From NCBI GenBank assembly GCA_900470155.1, contig UBZT01000020.1, forward strand, positions 1 through 64,000: 64,000 nucleotides of DNA, given 5' to 3'. Below the pieces are notes generated by a model. That model saw nothing but the letters and a program-made list of their open reading frames with translations. It ran no database searches and was not told where the DNA came from. Positions 53,792-63,551 of this stretch are shown here, one piece after another. The DNA is from Hyphomicrobiales bacterium. GTDB lineage: Bacteria > Pseudomonadota > Alphaproteobacteria > Rhizobiales > Rhizobiaceae. Numbering within the stretch: the first letter of the stretch is position 1; each line of letters begins with the position of its first letter. The translations under genes and the position numbers were made by a program.

Positions 53792-56700
53792 CGGAACTCG
53801 CCTCTTCGCTGTCGGCCGTCGACCATTCGGCGACGCGTGCCAGATGATCGTATTCGCCGCCGTATTTTGTCTGTTCCGCCGGGATCAGGCGCGAGACAAA
53901 TCCGCGATCGCCTGATTGCAGCGACTGGACGAATTTTCCGAGTTCCTCGACCGCCTGAGCGGCCAATTCGGCTGCCGATTTGCGATTGTCGCCGCGGCCC
54001 GACAACTCGTTGTTGACCTGGTCCGCGCCGAAGCGCTCTCCAGGCCTCAAGCGCACATAGATCAGGTTCTCCGGCTTCAGCTGTCCGGCCGGACCGAACG
54101 CGCCCTCCATCAGCGCTGCGGCTTCCAGCGCCAGCTGCGGATCGAGCAGGCTGCGCGCCTGGGCAGCGCTTGGATTGAGGCCTGTCTTGTAGTCGATGAT
54201 ATCGGCATGGCCGCCGCCCTTGATGTCGATTCGGTCGGCGACGCCGCGGATGGTGATGTCGATCGGTTTCAACACGACATTGCCGCGCACCTCCGTCAGG
54301 GTTTTGCGGATTTCCGGTCGGCGTTCTCTTTCCCATTTGAGAAACGATTGCGCCACGCCATAGAACCGCTGCCGCCAGACGATGTCGATATGCAGCGGCA
54401 GACCTTCCTTCAGAAATTCCTCGTCAGTTATCCGATAGAGAATATCGAGGGCGTCTTTGCGTGCCGGATCGTGTCCCTCCCTGATGAAGCGATCGACGAT
54501 CCCGTGATAGAGCGTGCCGCGTTCGGCTGCACCCGGATCCTCGTTGAACGGATCGACGGCATCGAGCCGGAGAATGCGTTTCGCATAGATCGCATAGGGG
54601 TCACGCCGGAAGCGGCCGACCTCGCTGAAGGTGAAGGAGCGCGGCTGCAGGTCTGCCCGGGGTCTGGGTGCCGGTCTCTGCGCCGGCGCCTGGTTGTCGC
54701 CATGATCGAGCAGATCGACATAACGACGATAGAGCTCGCCTCGGCGCTTCAGGTCTTTCTCAAAATCGGATCCACCCAGCGCCATCAGGCGCTGCAGCCA
54801 GCGTGAAGCGACCGTAGGTGCGGAACCCTGGCGCAGTGATCGGGAAAAGACGAGCTGCCGCGTGCCACAGGCCATCTCGAAATCATGCGCGACCTGGCCG
54901 ATCTGGCGCTCCGGGGGCTCAAGGCCCACTTCGGTTTTCATCACGCGCGATAGGAAGGGATTGTTGGTGGTCTGGCCCGGCCAGCTGCCCTCGTTCATTC
55001 CGCCGATTACCATCATGTCGACAGTCTGCAGCCGCGCTTCCAGTGTGCCGAAGATGAACACCCGCGGATGGCGCATTGCCTTTGGTTTGACGGCCTGTCC
55101 GGCCATTAATGCCGCAAGGATATCGATCCATTGCGGGCCGTCGGCCTCGATGCGCCCTTCGGTCGCGATGACCTGAGTGAGAAGCTCGGCCAGCGTATCG
55201 CCTGCTTCTTCACCCCAGATGCCGGCAAGGTCACCGCGCTCATCGACACAGACGGCCTCGATCACCCGGCCGGTGCGTTCCGCCCAATCGCCAAGCACCA
55301 GCCTGTTCGACAGCACGCGCCCATCCGGCGTGCGGACCAGCACGCCAACCAGAGGCTCCACCGCAGCCGTCACGCGCCGCGCCAGCTCGCGCGCGAGGTC
55401 GATGGCCTCATCGGACAGCGATTGACGCCATTGCGGCGCGTGTCGATCGGTGAGATGGGCGGCCAATCCCTGCTCGAACAGCGGCTCCATTTCAGCCAGA
55501 TCCAGCGACTTGATGCCACCGCGCAGCGCGACCGTTTCGAGCGCATCCGCAGCCATACGCGCGGTCTCGGCATCAAAGCCGAAGCGCGCAAGCGGGTGTT
55601 TGAGCAGCGAGACGATCGCCACCGGGTCGCCCGGCCTCAGGCAGGCCTCGACCAGCACCTGGGTCAGCATGGCCTGTTGCGTACCGGTCAGTGGTGTACC
55701 GGCCGAATCGTCAGCCTGTATGCCGAAGCGGGCGAGTTCTGCCATTACGCGTCGCGCCAATGCGCGATCCGGCGTGATCAGGGCGACGCGGCTTTCGCTG
55801 TCGGACCCGGGCTGTTCCAGACCCAGCCGAAGCGCGATCGCGATGGCAGTCGCCTCCTCGCGCTCATTGGCCGCTTCGATCAGCGCGACATCGCGAAATG
55901 CAGCGACGAGGCGATCCGTGGCAAAACCGTCGCGCCACGCCTTCCAGCCATCGGTGGCCTCGGCCGGCGCCATGGCGCGCGACAGGATTTCGGCCCGATC
56001 GCGCAAGTCGGGATCGGGTTCTGCCAGGACTTGGACCTCGTCGCGGCCGATACCGATGTGTTTTATCAGATGGGCGAGACCGTATTGCGGATGTCCGCGC
56101 ACGGCCGGATTGGACGGTGCATCGAGAATCGAACGATCGTCGAGTTTGGCCCAGTCCGCGTCCGGCATGCTGGTGTCGAGCCCGGGCAGGACCACGACGC
56201 CGTGATCGAGCGTTGCAATGGCCGCGATCAGTTCGGCCGCGGCCGGTATGGAGCCCGTCGAGCCGGCGACGATGATCGGTCCCTCCGATCCCTGGCGACG
56301 CATTCGGTCGGCCTCAGCGCGCAGTACGGCATCGCGGTGGCGGGCAGGTGAAGAGCGCATCAGCTCCTCAAGCCGCGCCGGCCAGAATGCCGTGGCGATT
56401 TTCAGGAATTCCAGCGTCAGTTGCCACCAGGAGGCAAAGTTCTCGGCCTTCAGGTTGGACAGGCTTTTCCAGTCGCTGCCTTCCGTCTCTGCCGCTTCGA
56501 TCAGTTCCGTCAGCGCGCGCGCCAGCCAGACGGCATCGGCCGGGCTTGCTGGTGCGACCAGCGGCGTATCGGCGTGGATAGACCGTACGATCTCCGGCAA
56601 CTGGTTTCGCCAGGCGAGGATCAGCCTGGCGAGTTCGAGCAGCATCACCGTTCCGCTGACCGGAGGCGCGAGATCGAGTGCCGAGGGCGCGTCGGTGTCG

Positions 56701-56975
56701 AAGAAACCACTGTCGTCCTCGGTTTCACCCAAGGTCCTGATTTGCGGCAGGATCGCCGAGCGGCCACCGAGCAGATCGACGAATTCCGAACGCAGGACGC
56801 GCGCCGCGCGCCGCGTCGGCACAAGGATGGTCACCCTCGAGAGAGACAGTGGGTCGGTTGGATCGTAGCGATAGTCTTCGACAAGATCGCCGTCGATCAG
56901 TGCGCGTGTCAGCATCCGCAGGAAAGGCAGGCCTGCCGGAATGGTGAAGACGCGTGGTGTGCGGCCGCTCGCCAT
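53784..56975 (-). CDS. addB: AddB nuclease-helicase subunit
   Basis: Second subunit of AddAB, with a degenerate helicase fold and a 5'-3' RecB-like nuclease. The 1063-aa product of the alphaproteobacterial AddB type has an N-terminal helicase-like part (VTILVPTRRAARVLRSEFVDLLG; PIIVAGSTGSIPAAAELI), SLPTxF-like central domains, and the nuclease segment ADIIDYKTGLNPSAAQARSLLDPQL near residue 935. It follows murU by 2 bases and overlaps addA. Confidence 0.95.
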   Translation of the reverse strand: MASGRTPRVFTIPAGLPFLRMLTRALIDGDLVEDYRYDPTDPLSLSRVTILVPTRRAARVLRSEFVDLLGGRSAILPQIRTLGETEDDSGFFDTDAPSALDLAPPVSGTVMLLELARLILAWRNQLPEIVRSIHADTPLVAPASPADAVWLARALTELIEAAETEGSDWKSLSNLKAENFASWWQLTLEFLKIATAFWPARLEELMRSSPARHRDAVLRAEADRMRRQGSEGPIIVAGSTGSIPAAAELIAAIATLDHGVVVLPGLDTSMPDADWAKLDDRSILDAPSNPAVRGHPQYGLAHLIKHIGIGRDEVQVLAEPDPDLRDRAEILSRAMAPAEATDGWKAWRDGFATDRLVAAFRDVALIEAANEREEATAIAIALRLGLEQPGSDSESRVALITPDRALARRVMAELARFGIQADDSAGTPLTGTQQAMLTQVLVEACLRPGDPVAIVSLLKHPLARFGFDAETARMAADALETVALRGGIKSLDLAEMEPLFEQGLAAHLTDRHAPQWRQSLSDEAIDLARELARRVTAAVEPLVGVLVRTPDGRVLSNRLVLGDWAERTGRVIEAVCVDERGDLAGIWGEEAGDTLAELLTQVIATEGRIEADGPQWIDILAALMAGQAVKPKAMRHPRVFIFGTLEARLQTVDMMVIGGMNEGSWPGQTTNNPFLSRVMKTEVGLEPPERQIGQVAHDFEMACGTRQLVFSRSLRQGSAPTVASRWLQRLMALGGSDFEKDLKRRGELYRRYVDLLDHGDNQAPAQRPAPRPRADLQPRSFTFSEVGRFRRDPYAIYAKRILRLDAVDPFNEDPGAAERGTLYHGIVDRFIREGHDPARKDALDILYRITDEEFLKEGLPLHIDIVWRQRFYGVAQSFLKWERERRPEIRKTLTEVRGNVVLKPIDITIRGVADRIDIKGGGHADIIDYKTGLNPSAAQARSLLDPQLALEAAALMEGAFGPAGQLKPENLIYVRLRPGERFGADQVNNELSGRGDNRKSAAELAAQAVEELGKFVQSLQSGDRGFVSRLIPAEQTKYGGEYDHLARVAEWSTADSEEASSDD

Positions 56976-56977
56976 GG

Positions 56978-57709
56978 CTATGTGCTTCTGCTGATGCGCT
57001 GGATGGTCGCTTCCGCCTCACCTATCGCCTCCGGCGTGCCGACGGTCAACCATTCGCCGTCGAGCTTCAGGCCATGCAGACGTCCGGCCGGAATAGCCCG
57101 ATCGAAATAGATATTGAGATTGAATGGTTCGGAAGGCGCGTCGGCGAGGAAATCGGGCGTCAGCACCAGTGCCCCAGCGTAGATGACAGGATTTGCATCG
57201 CCGGCTTTGTAACGGGTCAAACGGCCATCGGGATGCAGCGAAAAATCGATTTTGCCATTGTGCCCGGTCGTCCGCTCCGGATCTGCGCAGAGCATGGCGA
57301 TATCCATCGTATGAGGATCGAACATTGCCGCAAGCTGCCGCAAGTTGGAGGGCTCATCCTGTGGTTCGCCGATCCAGAAGAGATCGGCGTTCATCACGAA
57401 TGCCGGTGAGGGGCTCAGCCGTTTCAAACCTTTGACCAAGCCGCCGCCGGAATCCATCAGTCGGTCGCGCTCGTCGGAAATCTTGATCTCGACGCCTGGA
57501 TAAGCCCCGAGATGCGCTTCCATCTGGTCGGCATGGTGATGAACGTTGACCACCACCGTCTCGACGCCAGCCTCCGCAAGCGCTTCCAGAGCATAGTCTA
57601 TCATCGCCTTGCCGCTGATTCTTACCAGGGGCTTTGGAATAGTGTCGGTAATCGGCCGCATCCGCGTGCCGAGACCGGCCGCGAGCACCATGGCTTGGGT
57701 GATTTTCAT
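56978..57709 (-). CDS. murU: Sugar-nucleotidyltransferase, MurU-like
   Basis: Probably converts N-acetylmuramate 1-phosphate to UDP-MurNAc, so recycled muramate bypasses de novo synthesis. The 243-aa product starts QAMVLAAGLGTRMRPITDTIPKPLVRISGKAMI with the nucleotidyltransferase loop, and has VVVNVHHHADQMEAHL and FVMNADLFW (Asp for metal). The partner kinase domain AmgK is encoded directly upstream, separated by 5 bases, which supports MurU over glucose-1-phosphate uridylyltransferase. Confidence 0.88.
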   Translation of the reverse strand: MKITQAMVLAAGLGTRMRPITDTIPKPLVRISGKAMIDYALEALAEAGVETVVVNVHHHADQMEAHLGAYPGVEIKISDERDRLMDSGGGLVKGLKRLSPSPAFVMNADLFWIGEPQDEPSNLRQLAAMFDPHTMDIAMLCADPERTTGHNGKIDFSLHPDGRLTRYKAGDANPVIYAGALVLTPDFLADAPSEPFNLNIYFDRAIPAGRLHGLKLDGEWLTVGTPEAIGEAEATIQRISRST

Positions 57710-57714
57710 TGTGA

Positions 57715-59244
57715 CTACGCCGCTGATTCGGGAAGTTCGATTCCAGCTTCAATACACCAGTCGCGCAAGGGGGCGAGTGCTGGATGTTCGAAAGCGACCG
57801 ACAGATGCCGCAGCGTGCGCGGCATGTGCTTCATATAACCGTCTTTTCCGTCGCGCTCTTTCAACCGAACCCACAACCCACATAGCTTGCAGCCACGTTG
57901 GGCTGCCATGATCGCCCAACTTTTCTGGAACAGCGCTTCATCGAAGGAGGGTGACAGCCGTCGCAGTGCGAGATAATCCGCCATCAACTGGTCCGCCAGC
58001 GGCCGGTCGACCGTCACCCGTGCATCCTGGACGATCGACGCGAGATCATAGGCCGATGGCCCGATCATCGCATCCTGGAAGTCGATGATGCCGATCCGGT
58101 CATGACCGGTCTTGTCGCCTCGCCAGATGATGTTCGGTGAATGGAAATCGCGCAGCACCAGCGAGGTTTCGCTGTCTGCAAGCTGATCGATCAGGTCATC
58201 CCAGATACCGAGATAGGACCGACGCTCATCGTCGCTGACGGCGAGACCATTACGTTTCCACGGCAGATGCCAGTCGATCAGCAATTCGACTTCCATCTTC
58301 ATCGCGGTGCGGTCAAAATCCGGGATCTGATGGGTCAGGCCATCGGCAAGTGCGATGTCCCGTTCGAAAGACGTGCCATGGATGGCAGCAAGGCAGACGA
58401 CGCTGGCGCGGTAACGGTCCGCGATCGGTCGGCCGGCCTCGTCCAGAATACCCTCGCTGCCGAGGTCCTCGAGCAACAATAAGCCGGCTTCGCAGTCGCT
58501 GGCCAGAATGGCCGGTGCCGAAAAGCCGCGCTCGCGCAGCGCCTGATCGATCGCGACGAATGGATAGACATCCTCCGCGATATGGGCAATCTGCGAATAG
58601 CGCTTGCCGTCGCGAATGACGGGCCCGTTGGGCCGCTTTGGCGCGTCCATCAGCACGAGCCGTGCGTGTTCACCAACCGGATAGATGTATTCATAGGACC
58701 GTGTCGACGCGTCGCCCATCAGATGTCGGCGCCCGGCATTCCCGTAGCCGTTTTCGTCGAGAAAATGCCGGATCTGCAAGACCCGCCGGATCCTGGCAAG
58801 CTTCGCCTCCGGTCCGGATATCGTCAGGTGACGGCCGCCTTCGGCCGTGAAGCCAAAGTGAATATCGACGGTCGATTTCGGCAAGGCCCTGCCGGCTTTG
58901 TCCGGCCACTCCACCAGACATACCCCGGTCGCAATCGCTTCGTCGAAGCCAAGTTCGTCGAGTTCGCTCGGATCTGACAGCCGGTACAGATCGAAATGCG
59001 CGACCGGCAGCCGAAGATCGTAGCTCTGCACCAGCGTAAAGGTCGGACTGGGCACTTCCAGTTCGGGATCATCAGCGATGGCCCGAAGCAGCGCCCGACT
59101 GAGTGTCGATTTGCCGGCGCCCAGATCCCCGTGCAGGGCCAGGCAGTCGCCCGCCTGCACCACCAGCGCCAGATCCTCGCCCAGCCGCTTCGTTGCCGCT
59201 TCGTCCGGCAGGTCCAGGATGATCGGGGGCAGGCGTTCGCTCAT
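57715..59244 (-). CDS. Fused TsaE ATPase and AmgK-like sugar kinase
   Basis: A fusion of 509 aa. Residues 1-145: TsaE (YjeE), which drives the TsaBDE complex for threonylcarbamoyl-adenosine on tRNAs, with Walker A LHGDLGAGKSTLSRALL (about residue 40) and SPTFTLVQSYD. Residues 160-505: an aminoglycoside-phosphotransferase-fold kinase resembling AmgK, which phosphorylates MurNAc or GlcNAc at C1; motifs GDASTRSYEYI, LVLRDFHSPNIIW (catalytic Asp) and IIDFQDAMIGPSAYDLAS (metal Asp). ATG 59244 overlaps the divL stop. MurU follows at once, completing a MurNAc-salvage pair. Confidence 0.9.
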   Translation of the reverse strand: MSERLPPIILDLPDEAATKRLGEDLALVVQAGDCLALHGDLGAGKSTLSRALLRAIADDPELEVPSPTFTLVQSYDLRLPVAHFDLYRLSDPSELDELGFDEAIATGVCLVEWPDKAGRALPKSTVDIHFGFTAEGGRHLTISGPEAKLARIRRVLQIRHFLDENGYGNAGRRHLMGDASTRSYEYIYPVGEHARLVLMDAPKRPNGPVIRDGKRYSQIAHIAEDVYPFVAIDQALRERGFSAPAILASDCEAGLLLLEDLGSEGILDEAGRPIADRYRASVVCLAAIHGTSFERDIALADGLTHQIPDFDRTAMKMEVELLIDWHLPWKRNGLAVSDDERRSYLGIWDDLIDQLADSETSLVLRDFHSPNIIWRGDKTGHDRIGIIDFQDAMIGPSAYDLASIVQDARVTVDRPLADQLMADYLALRRLSPSFDEALFQKSWAIMAAQRGCKLCGLWVRLKERDGKDGYMKHMPRTLRHLSVAFEHPALAPLRDWCIEAGIELPESAA

Positions 59245-61784
59245 TCTGCGGCGGCGATGGCTTGCGGCACGCTGGCGGATGGGATGCGGCAATGCACGGT
59301 CGTGCCAAGGCCGGGAGCGCTGTCGATCGAAACCTTGCCGCTGTGCAGATTAACAAAGCTCTGCACGATGGACAGGCCGAGACCCGGTCCGCTGCGCTTT
59401 CCACCCTTGCCATGGGTCGAGAAACGATCGAACACCGTCGACAGCATCTCTTCGCTCATGCCGCAGCCCTTGTCGGTGACCGAGAAGACGAAATCAGTGT
59501 CTTCGCGCCAGCACTTCATCGCGACAACCGAGCCCTCGGGGGCAAAATTCACGGCGTTTGTCAGCAGCTTGATCAGGATCTGCTTGAGACGCTGCCGGTC
59601 CGCGATCACGTAGCCAAGCTGGCTGGCCGCAGCAATCTCCAAAGTCACGCCGCCTTCCTGCAGTCGATCGGTCATCTGCATCGAGACATCGTCGAGAAGA
59701 TCGTTCAGATCGATCTCGGAATAGTCGAGCTGCATGATGCCGGCATCGACCGTCGCCAGGTCGAGAATGTCGTTGACGATGGTCAAAAGGACGGAGGACG
59801 AGGTCGAGATATGGTCGACATACTCGGCCTGTCGCTCGTTGAGCGGCCCGATCGTCGGTGTCTTGAGCAGATCGGTAAAGCCGATGATATTGGTCAGGGG
59901 CGAACGCAGCTCGTAGGAGACGTGCTGAACGAAATCGTTCTTCAGTTCGTCTGCCTTGCGTAGCGCTTCGTTCTTCTCCTTCAGAGCCCGCTCGGCGCGA
60001 ACACTGTCGGTCATGTTGACGAAGGTCAGCATGGTCTGGGCATTCGGAAGTGGCGTGACCGCATAGTCGAGCACAAGTCCGGAATAGAGCTCCAATGTAC
60101 CCTGACTGGAGGGGCGTTCGTCTTCGAAGCTGGTGATGATCTTGCCAAAGGCTTTCCAGCCGTCGGGCCGATCATAGGAGGGCGCGCAAGTCGCCTCGAT
60201 CGCGCGGATATGTGTGCCGACAGCGGTCTCGGCGTCGGACACGCCCCAGAGCGCACGGAACGCGGGGTTGGACAGCTGGATCCGGCCATCCGGACCGAAC
60301 ACGGCAACACCTTCAGAGAGGTGATCGATGGTTTCGCCCTGGACCTGGAGCAGGGTGTTGTAGCGTGTCTCGAGGTCGACCTGCTCGGTCAGGTTCTCGA
60401 AAACCCAGGTCGCGCCGCCTTGCGGATGCGTTGAAACGATGACGCGCAGGGTCTGACCATTCGGCAAATGCCAGAGATCGGTCTGGGTCTCCAGCGATCG
60501 ATAGACGGAAAGCGTATTTTCCTTCCACGCCTTCCAGCTCAACTGCTCCGGCAATTTGTTGGCCGAGCGCAAACGGTCGAGAATTTCGGCATTGTCGGGT
60601 TTCGATTCGAGGAATTTCGGTTCCAGTGCCCAGAGCGCAACAAAGGCCTGATTGTAAAACTGTAGCCGGCGCTCGCCGTCGAAGATCGCAACGGGCGTTG
60701 CGAGATGGTCGAGAGTTTCTGCATGGCTTTTCAATGTTCGCGCCAGTTCCTCGCGCAACGCTTCGGCACCGGAAACATCGATCGCCATGCCGCAAGAACC
60801 GCTGGGTCCGCGAATATCCACCACGTCGAAGAAAGTCCGCGCACCACGAACCGCTGTCGAGACGGTGTCGTGATAAGGTGATTCCGGTGTGGCGCTAGCC
60901 TTGATCTTCTCGCGTGTCAGGCTGCTGAGGACTTCACGTCCTTCCTTGATTGCCTGGTCGGGGGAGCTGGCTTCGACGGCTTCGCAATAGGCCTGGTTGA
61001 CCCAGGTCAGGCGGCCGTCGACGTCACGCTGCCAGACAGGCTGCTCGATCGAGTCGAGCAGGGATTCAAACGTTGCGATGGAGCTGCGCAGCCGATTGCG
61101 CTCGATCTTCAGTTCTGCCAGCTCTGCGCGCAGATTGTTGAGAGCGACAAAATGCGCAAAGGCCCGACCACCAGAGAGGCGGCCCTGAACCTCGATGACT
61201 TCGCCGCGGAGCGTCTCGATTACCAGGTCGAAGGTTTTTGCATTTGAGCGCAGTTCTTCGATCGCCTTTTCGAGTTCGCTCGCCGAACTTGGCTTCAGCC
61301 AGCGTCCCAGGGCAAGGAATTCGTTGTCCGATTGTGGAGCACCGGTATCGGCCGGCAGCTGGCCGAGAAATTCGGCCTTGCCGTTCTGCCCGTCCCACAT
61401 CACGATCCGCCGACTGTTGTCGGCGATCACTGCATGATAGCCGGAGATCTTCTGCTGATTGTCTGACAGTGCCGAACGCATGTCGCGGTTTTCGCTGTCC
61501 AGGCGGTTGCGGTGGCGGATCAGTTGGATAGCCGAAAACACGGTCGCCGATACGACGCCGATAACGAGTGCGTAGCCGGCCATATCGACGCTGGTAAGCA
61601 GGCGTGTCGCAGCGTCGTCATTGCTTTGGGCATACGCAAGCGCCGGCAACAGACCGGCGAGCGCCGAACCGCTTGCCAGGATGCTGCGCCACGAAGCCAC
61701 CGCGTGCTTGCGCGTGGTCGATGCGAGGGATTGACCCTGTTTTTGTGTCGTTTGCCGCCAGAGGCCAGATTTAGACGCCGTCAT
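59241..61784 (-). CDS. divL: DivL-type PAS sensor pseudo-histidine kinase
   Basis: Cell-cycle regulator that in Caulobacter modulates CckA through DivK. The product (847 aa) has two N-terminal hydrophobic segments (residues 30-90), several PAS-like segments (VWQRDVDGRLTWVNQAYCEAV, TPVAIFDGERRLQFYNQAF, GVAVFGPDGRIQLSNPAFRALW) and a kinase module. The phosphoacceptor helix reads FVQHVSYELRSPLTNI: the usual His is Tyr (residue 624, codon TAC on the minus strand at 59913-59915), the DivL hallmark. The ATP lid is intact: N box LLTNAVNFAP, DKGCGM and GPGLGLS. ATG 61784 follows GGGAG by 7 bases. Confidence 0.9.
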   Translation of the reverse strand: MTASKSGLWRQTTQKQGQSLASTTRKHAVASWRSILASGSALAGLLPALAYAQSNDDAATRLLTSVDMAGYALVIGVVSATVFSAIQLIRHRNRLDSENRDMRSALSDNQQKISGYHAVIADNSRRIVMWDGQNGKAEFLGQLPADTGAPQSDNEFLALGRWLKPSSASELEKAIEELRSNAKTFDLVIETLRGEVIEVQGRLSGGRAFAHFVALNNLRAELAELKIERNRLRSSIATFESLLDSIEQPVWQRDVDGRLTWVNQAYCEAVEASSPDQAIKEGREVLSSLTREKIKASATPESPYHDTVSTAVRGARTFFDVVDIRGPSGSCGMAIDVSGAEALREELARTLKSHAETLDHLATPVAIFDGERRLQFYNQAFVALWALEPKFLESKPDNAEILDRLRSANKLPEQLSWKAWKENTLSVYRSLETQTDLWHLPNGQTLRVIVSTHPQGGATWVFENLTEQVDLETRYNTLLQVQGETIDHLSEGVAVFGPDGRIQLSNPAFRALWGVSDAETAVGTHIRAIEATCAPSYDRPDGWKAFGKIITSFEDERPSSQGTLELYSGLVLDYAVTPLPNAQTMLTFVNMTDSVRAERALKEKNEALRKADELKNDFVQHVSYELRSPLTNIIGFTDLLKTPTIGPLNERQAEYVDHISTSSSVLLTIVNDILDLATVDAGIMQLDYSEIDLNDLLDDVSMQMTDRLQEGGVTLEIAAASQLGYVIADRQRLKQILIKLLTNAVNFAPEGSVVAMKCWREDTDFVFSVTDKGCGMSEEMLSTVFDRFSTHGKGGKRSGPGLGLSIVQSFVNLHSGKVSIDSAPGLGTTVHCRIPSASVPQAIAAAE

Positions 61785-61962
61785 GGCTGTCTCCCGCGCA
61801 AGCGGGTCGCATTGTTGTACCGACATGCTCGGTCTGTCTCCGTCTTATTATGTGCCGCATCGTCGACAAGACATCCGATTTCGCGTCCACGCCCGTCGGG
61901 CGGCCCACGAATCAAGGTCTAAACAATACCGCCGATAGAAAGTGTCGGGAAGGCCGGCGGGC

Positions 61963-61998
61963 AAAAAAGAAGGCGCGGCATTTGTCAATGCCGCGCCT
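61963..61998 (-). terminator. Intrinsic terminator of ahcY
   Basis: AGGCGCGGCATT / AATGCCGCGCCT hairpin (61971-61997) followed on the minus strand by TCTTTTTT, 29 bases past the ahcY stop. Confidence 0.95.
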
Positions 61999-62026
61999 AC
62001 CACATCTGGTATTATCCAGAGAATAA

Positions 62027-63424
62027 TTAATAGCGATAGTGTTCAGACTTGAAAGGACCCTGCTGCGTGACGCCGATATAGGCAGCCTGCTCGCCAGAAA
62101 GTTCTGTCAGCTTGACGCCGAGCTTGGCGAGATGCAGGCGGGCGACCTTTTCATCGAGGTGCTTGGGCAGGACATAGACGTCGTTCTTGTATTCGCCGGG
62201 CTTGGTGTAGAGCTCGATCTGGGCCAAGACCTGGTTGGTGAACGAGGCGCTCATGACGAAGGACGGGTGACCCGTGGCATTGCCGAGGTTCAGCAGGCGG
62301 CCTTCCGACAAGAGGATCATCCGGTTGCCCTTCGGGAACTCGACCATGTCGACCTGTGGCTTGACGTTGGTCCACTTGAGGTTCTTCAGAGCGGCGACCT
62401 GGATCTCGTTGTCGAAGTGGCCGATATTGCCGACGATCGCCATGTCCTTCATCTCGCGCATATGCTCGATGCGGATGACGTCCTTGTTGCCTGTCGTGGT
62501 GATGAAGATGTCAGCCGATGCGACGACGTCTTCCAGCGTGACGACTTCAAAGCCGTCCATGGCTGCCTGCAGGGCGCAGATCGGATCGATTTCCGTGACC
62601 TTGACGCGGGCGCCGGCGCCGCGCAGCGATGCCGCAGAGCCCTTGCCGACGTCGCCGTAGCCGCAGACGACGGCGACCTTGCCGGCCATCATCACGTCGG
62701 TACCGCGGCGGATGCCGTCGACCAGCGATTCCTTGCAGCCGTATTTGTTGTCGAACTTCGACTTGGTGACGCTGTCGTTGACGTTGATTGCCGGGAAGGG
62801 CAGGAGACCCTTCTTCGACAGTTCATAGAGACGGTGAACGCCGGTGGTGGTTTCTTCGGTGACGCCCTTGATGGCATCGCGCTGCTTGGTGAACCAACCC
62901 GGAGAAGCGGCCAGCCGCTTTTTGATCTGCGCGACCAGGATTTCTTCCTCTTCCGACTGCGGATTGGAAAGAACGTCTTCGCCGGCTTCGGCGCGGGCAC
63001 CGAGCAGGATATACATGGTGGCGTCGCCGCCATCATCGAGGATCATGTTGGAGAAGCCACCATCGGTCCACTGGAAGATCTTGTCGGTATAGTCCCAGTA
63101 CTCGGTCAGCGATTCGCCCTTGACGGCGAAGACCGGAATGCCGGCAGCGGCGATGGCAGCGGCAGCGTGATCCTGAGTGGAGAAAATGTTGCACGATGCC
63201 CAACGCACTTCAGCGCCGAGGGCGATCAATGTCTCGATCAAGACGCCAGTCTGGATCGTCATGTGCAGGGAGCCGGTGATGCGTGCACCCTTGAGCGGCT
63301 TGCTGTCGCCGAATTCGCTGCGGCAGGACATCAGGCCCGGCATTTCGGTTTCGGCGATGTCGAGTTCCTTGCGCCCGAAATCGGCAAGACCGATATCCGC
63401 GATGACGTAGTCGTGTTTGCTCAT
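62027..63424 (-). CDS. ahcY: S-adenosylhomocysteine hydrolase
   Basis: Cleaves S-adenosylhomocysteine to adenosine and homocysteine, with bound NAD, keeping methyltransferases free of product inhibition. The 465-aa protein begins SKHDYVIADIGLADFGRKELD, has the NAD loop VAVVCGYGDVGKGSAASLRG (about residue 255) and ends SEHYRY, the family C-terminus. ATG 63424 is fixed by GGAG 6 bases before it; the frame extends 24 codons upstream without conservation. Upstream, between it and ptsH, lies a perfect palindrome. Confidence 0.98.
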   Translation of the reverse strand: MSKHDYVIADIGLADFGRKELDIAETEMPGLMSCRSEFGDSKPLKGARITGSLHMTIQTGVLIETLIALGAEVRWASCNIFSTQDHAAAAIAAAGIPVFAVKGESLTEYWDYTDKIFQWTDGGFSNMILDDGGDATMYILLGARAEAGEDVLSNPQSEEEEILVAQIKKRLAASPGWFTKQRDAIKGVTEETTTGVHRLYELSKKGLLPFPAINVNDSVTKSKFDNKYGCKESLVDGIRRGTDVMMAGKVAVVCGYGDVGKGSAASLRGAGARVKVTEIDPICALQAAMDGFEVVTLEDVVASADIFITTTGNKDVIRIEHMREMKDMAIVGNIGHFDNEIQVAALKNLKWTNVKPQVDMVEFPKGNRMILLSEGRLLNLGNATGHPSFVMSASFTNQVLAQIELYTKPGEYKNDVYVLPKHLDEKVARLHLAKLGVKLTELSGEQAAYIGVTQQGPFKSEHYRY

Positions 63425-63551
63425 GGTGTTCTCCGGCTGAATGTGGCCCGGTTCCGGCATTCGACTGCAGGACCGATGCGAAGGTGCCGCCCGCAACGGT
63501 CATTGCGGGCCTTGCTCCGTCTTTAGCAGGGATCAGGGGTCTTGGCAATTA

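Noticed and set aside
62039..63526. Long open frame antisense to ahcY
   Set aside because: Shadow of a highly conserved gene; its translated sequence has no recognisable domain.
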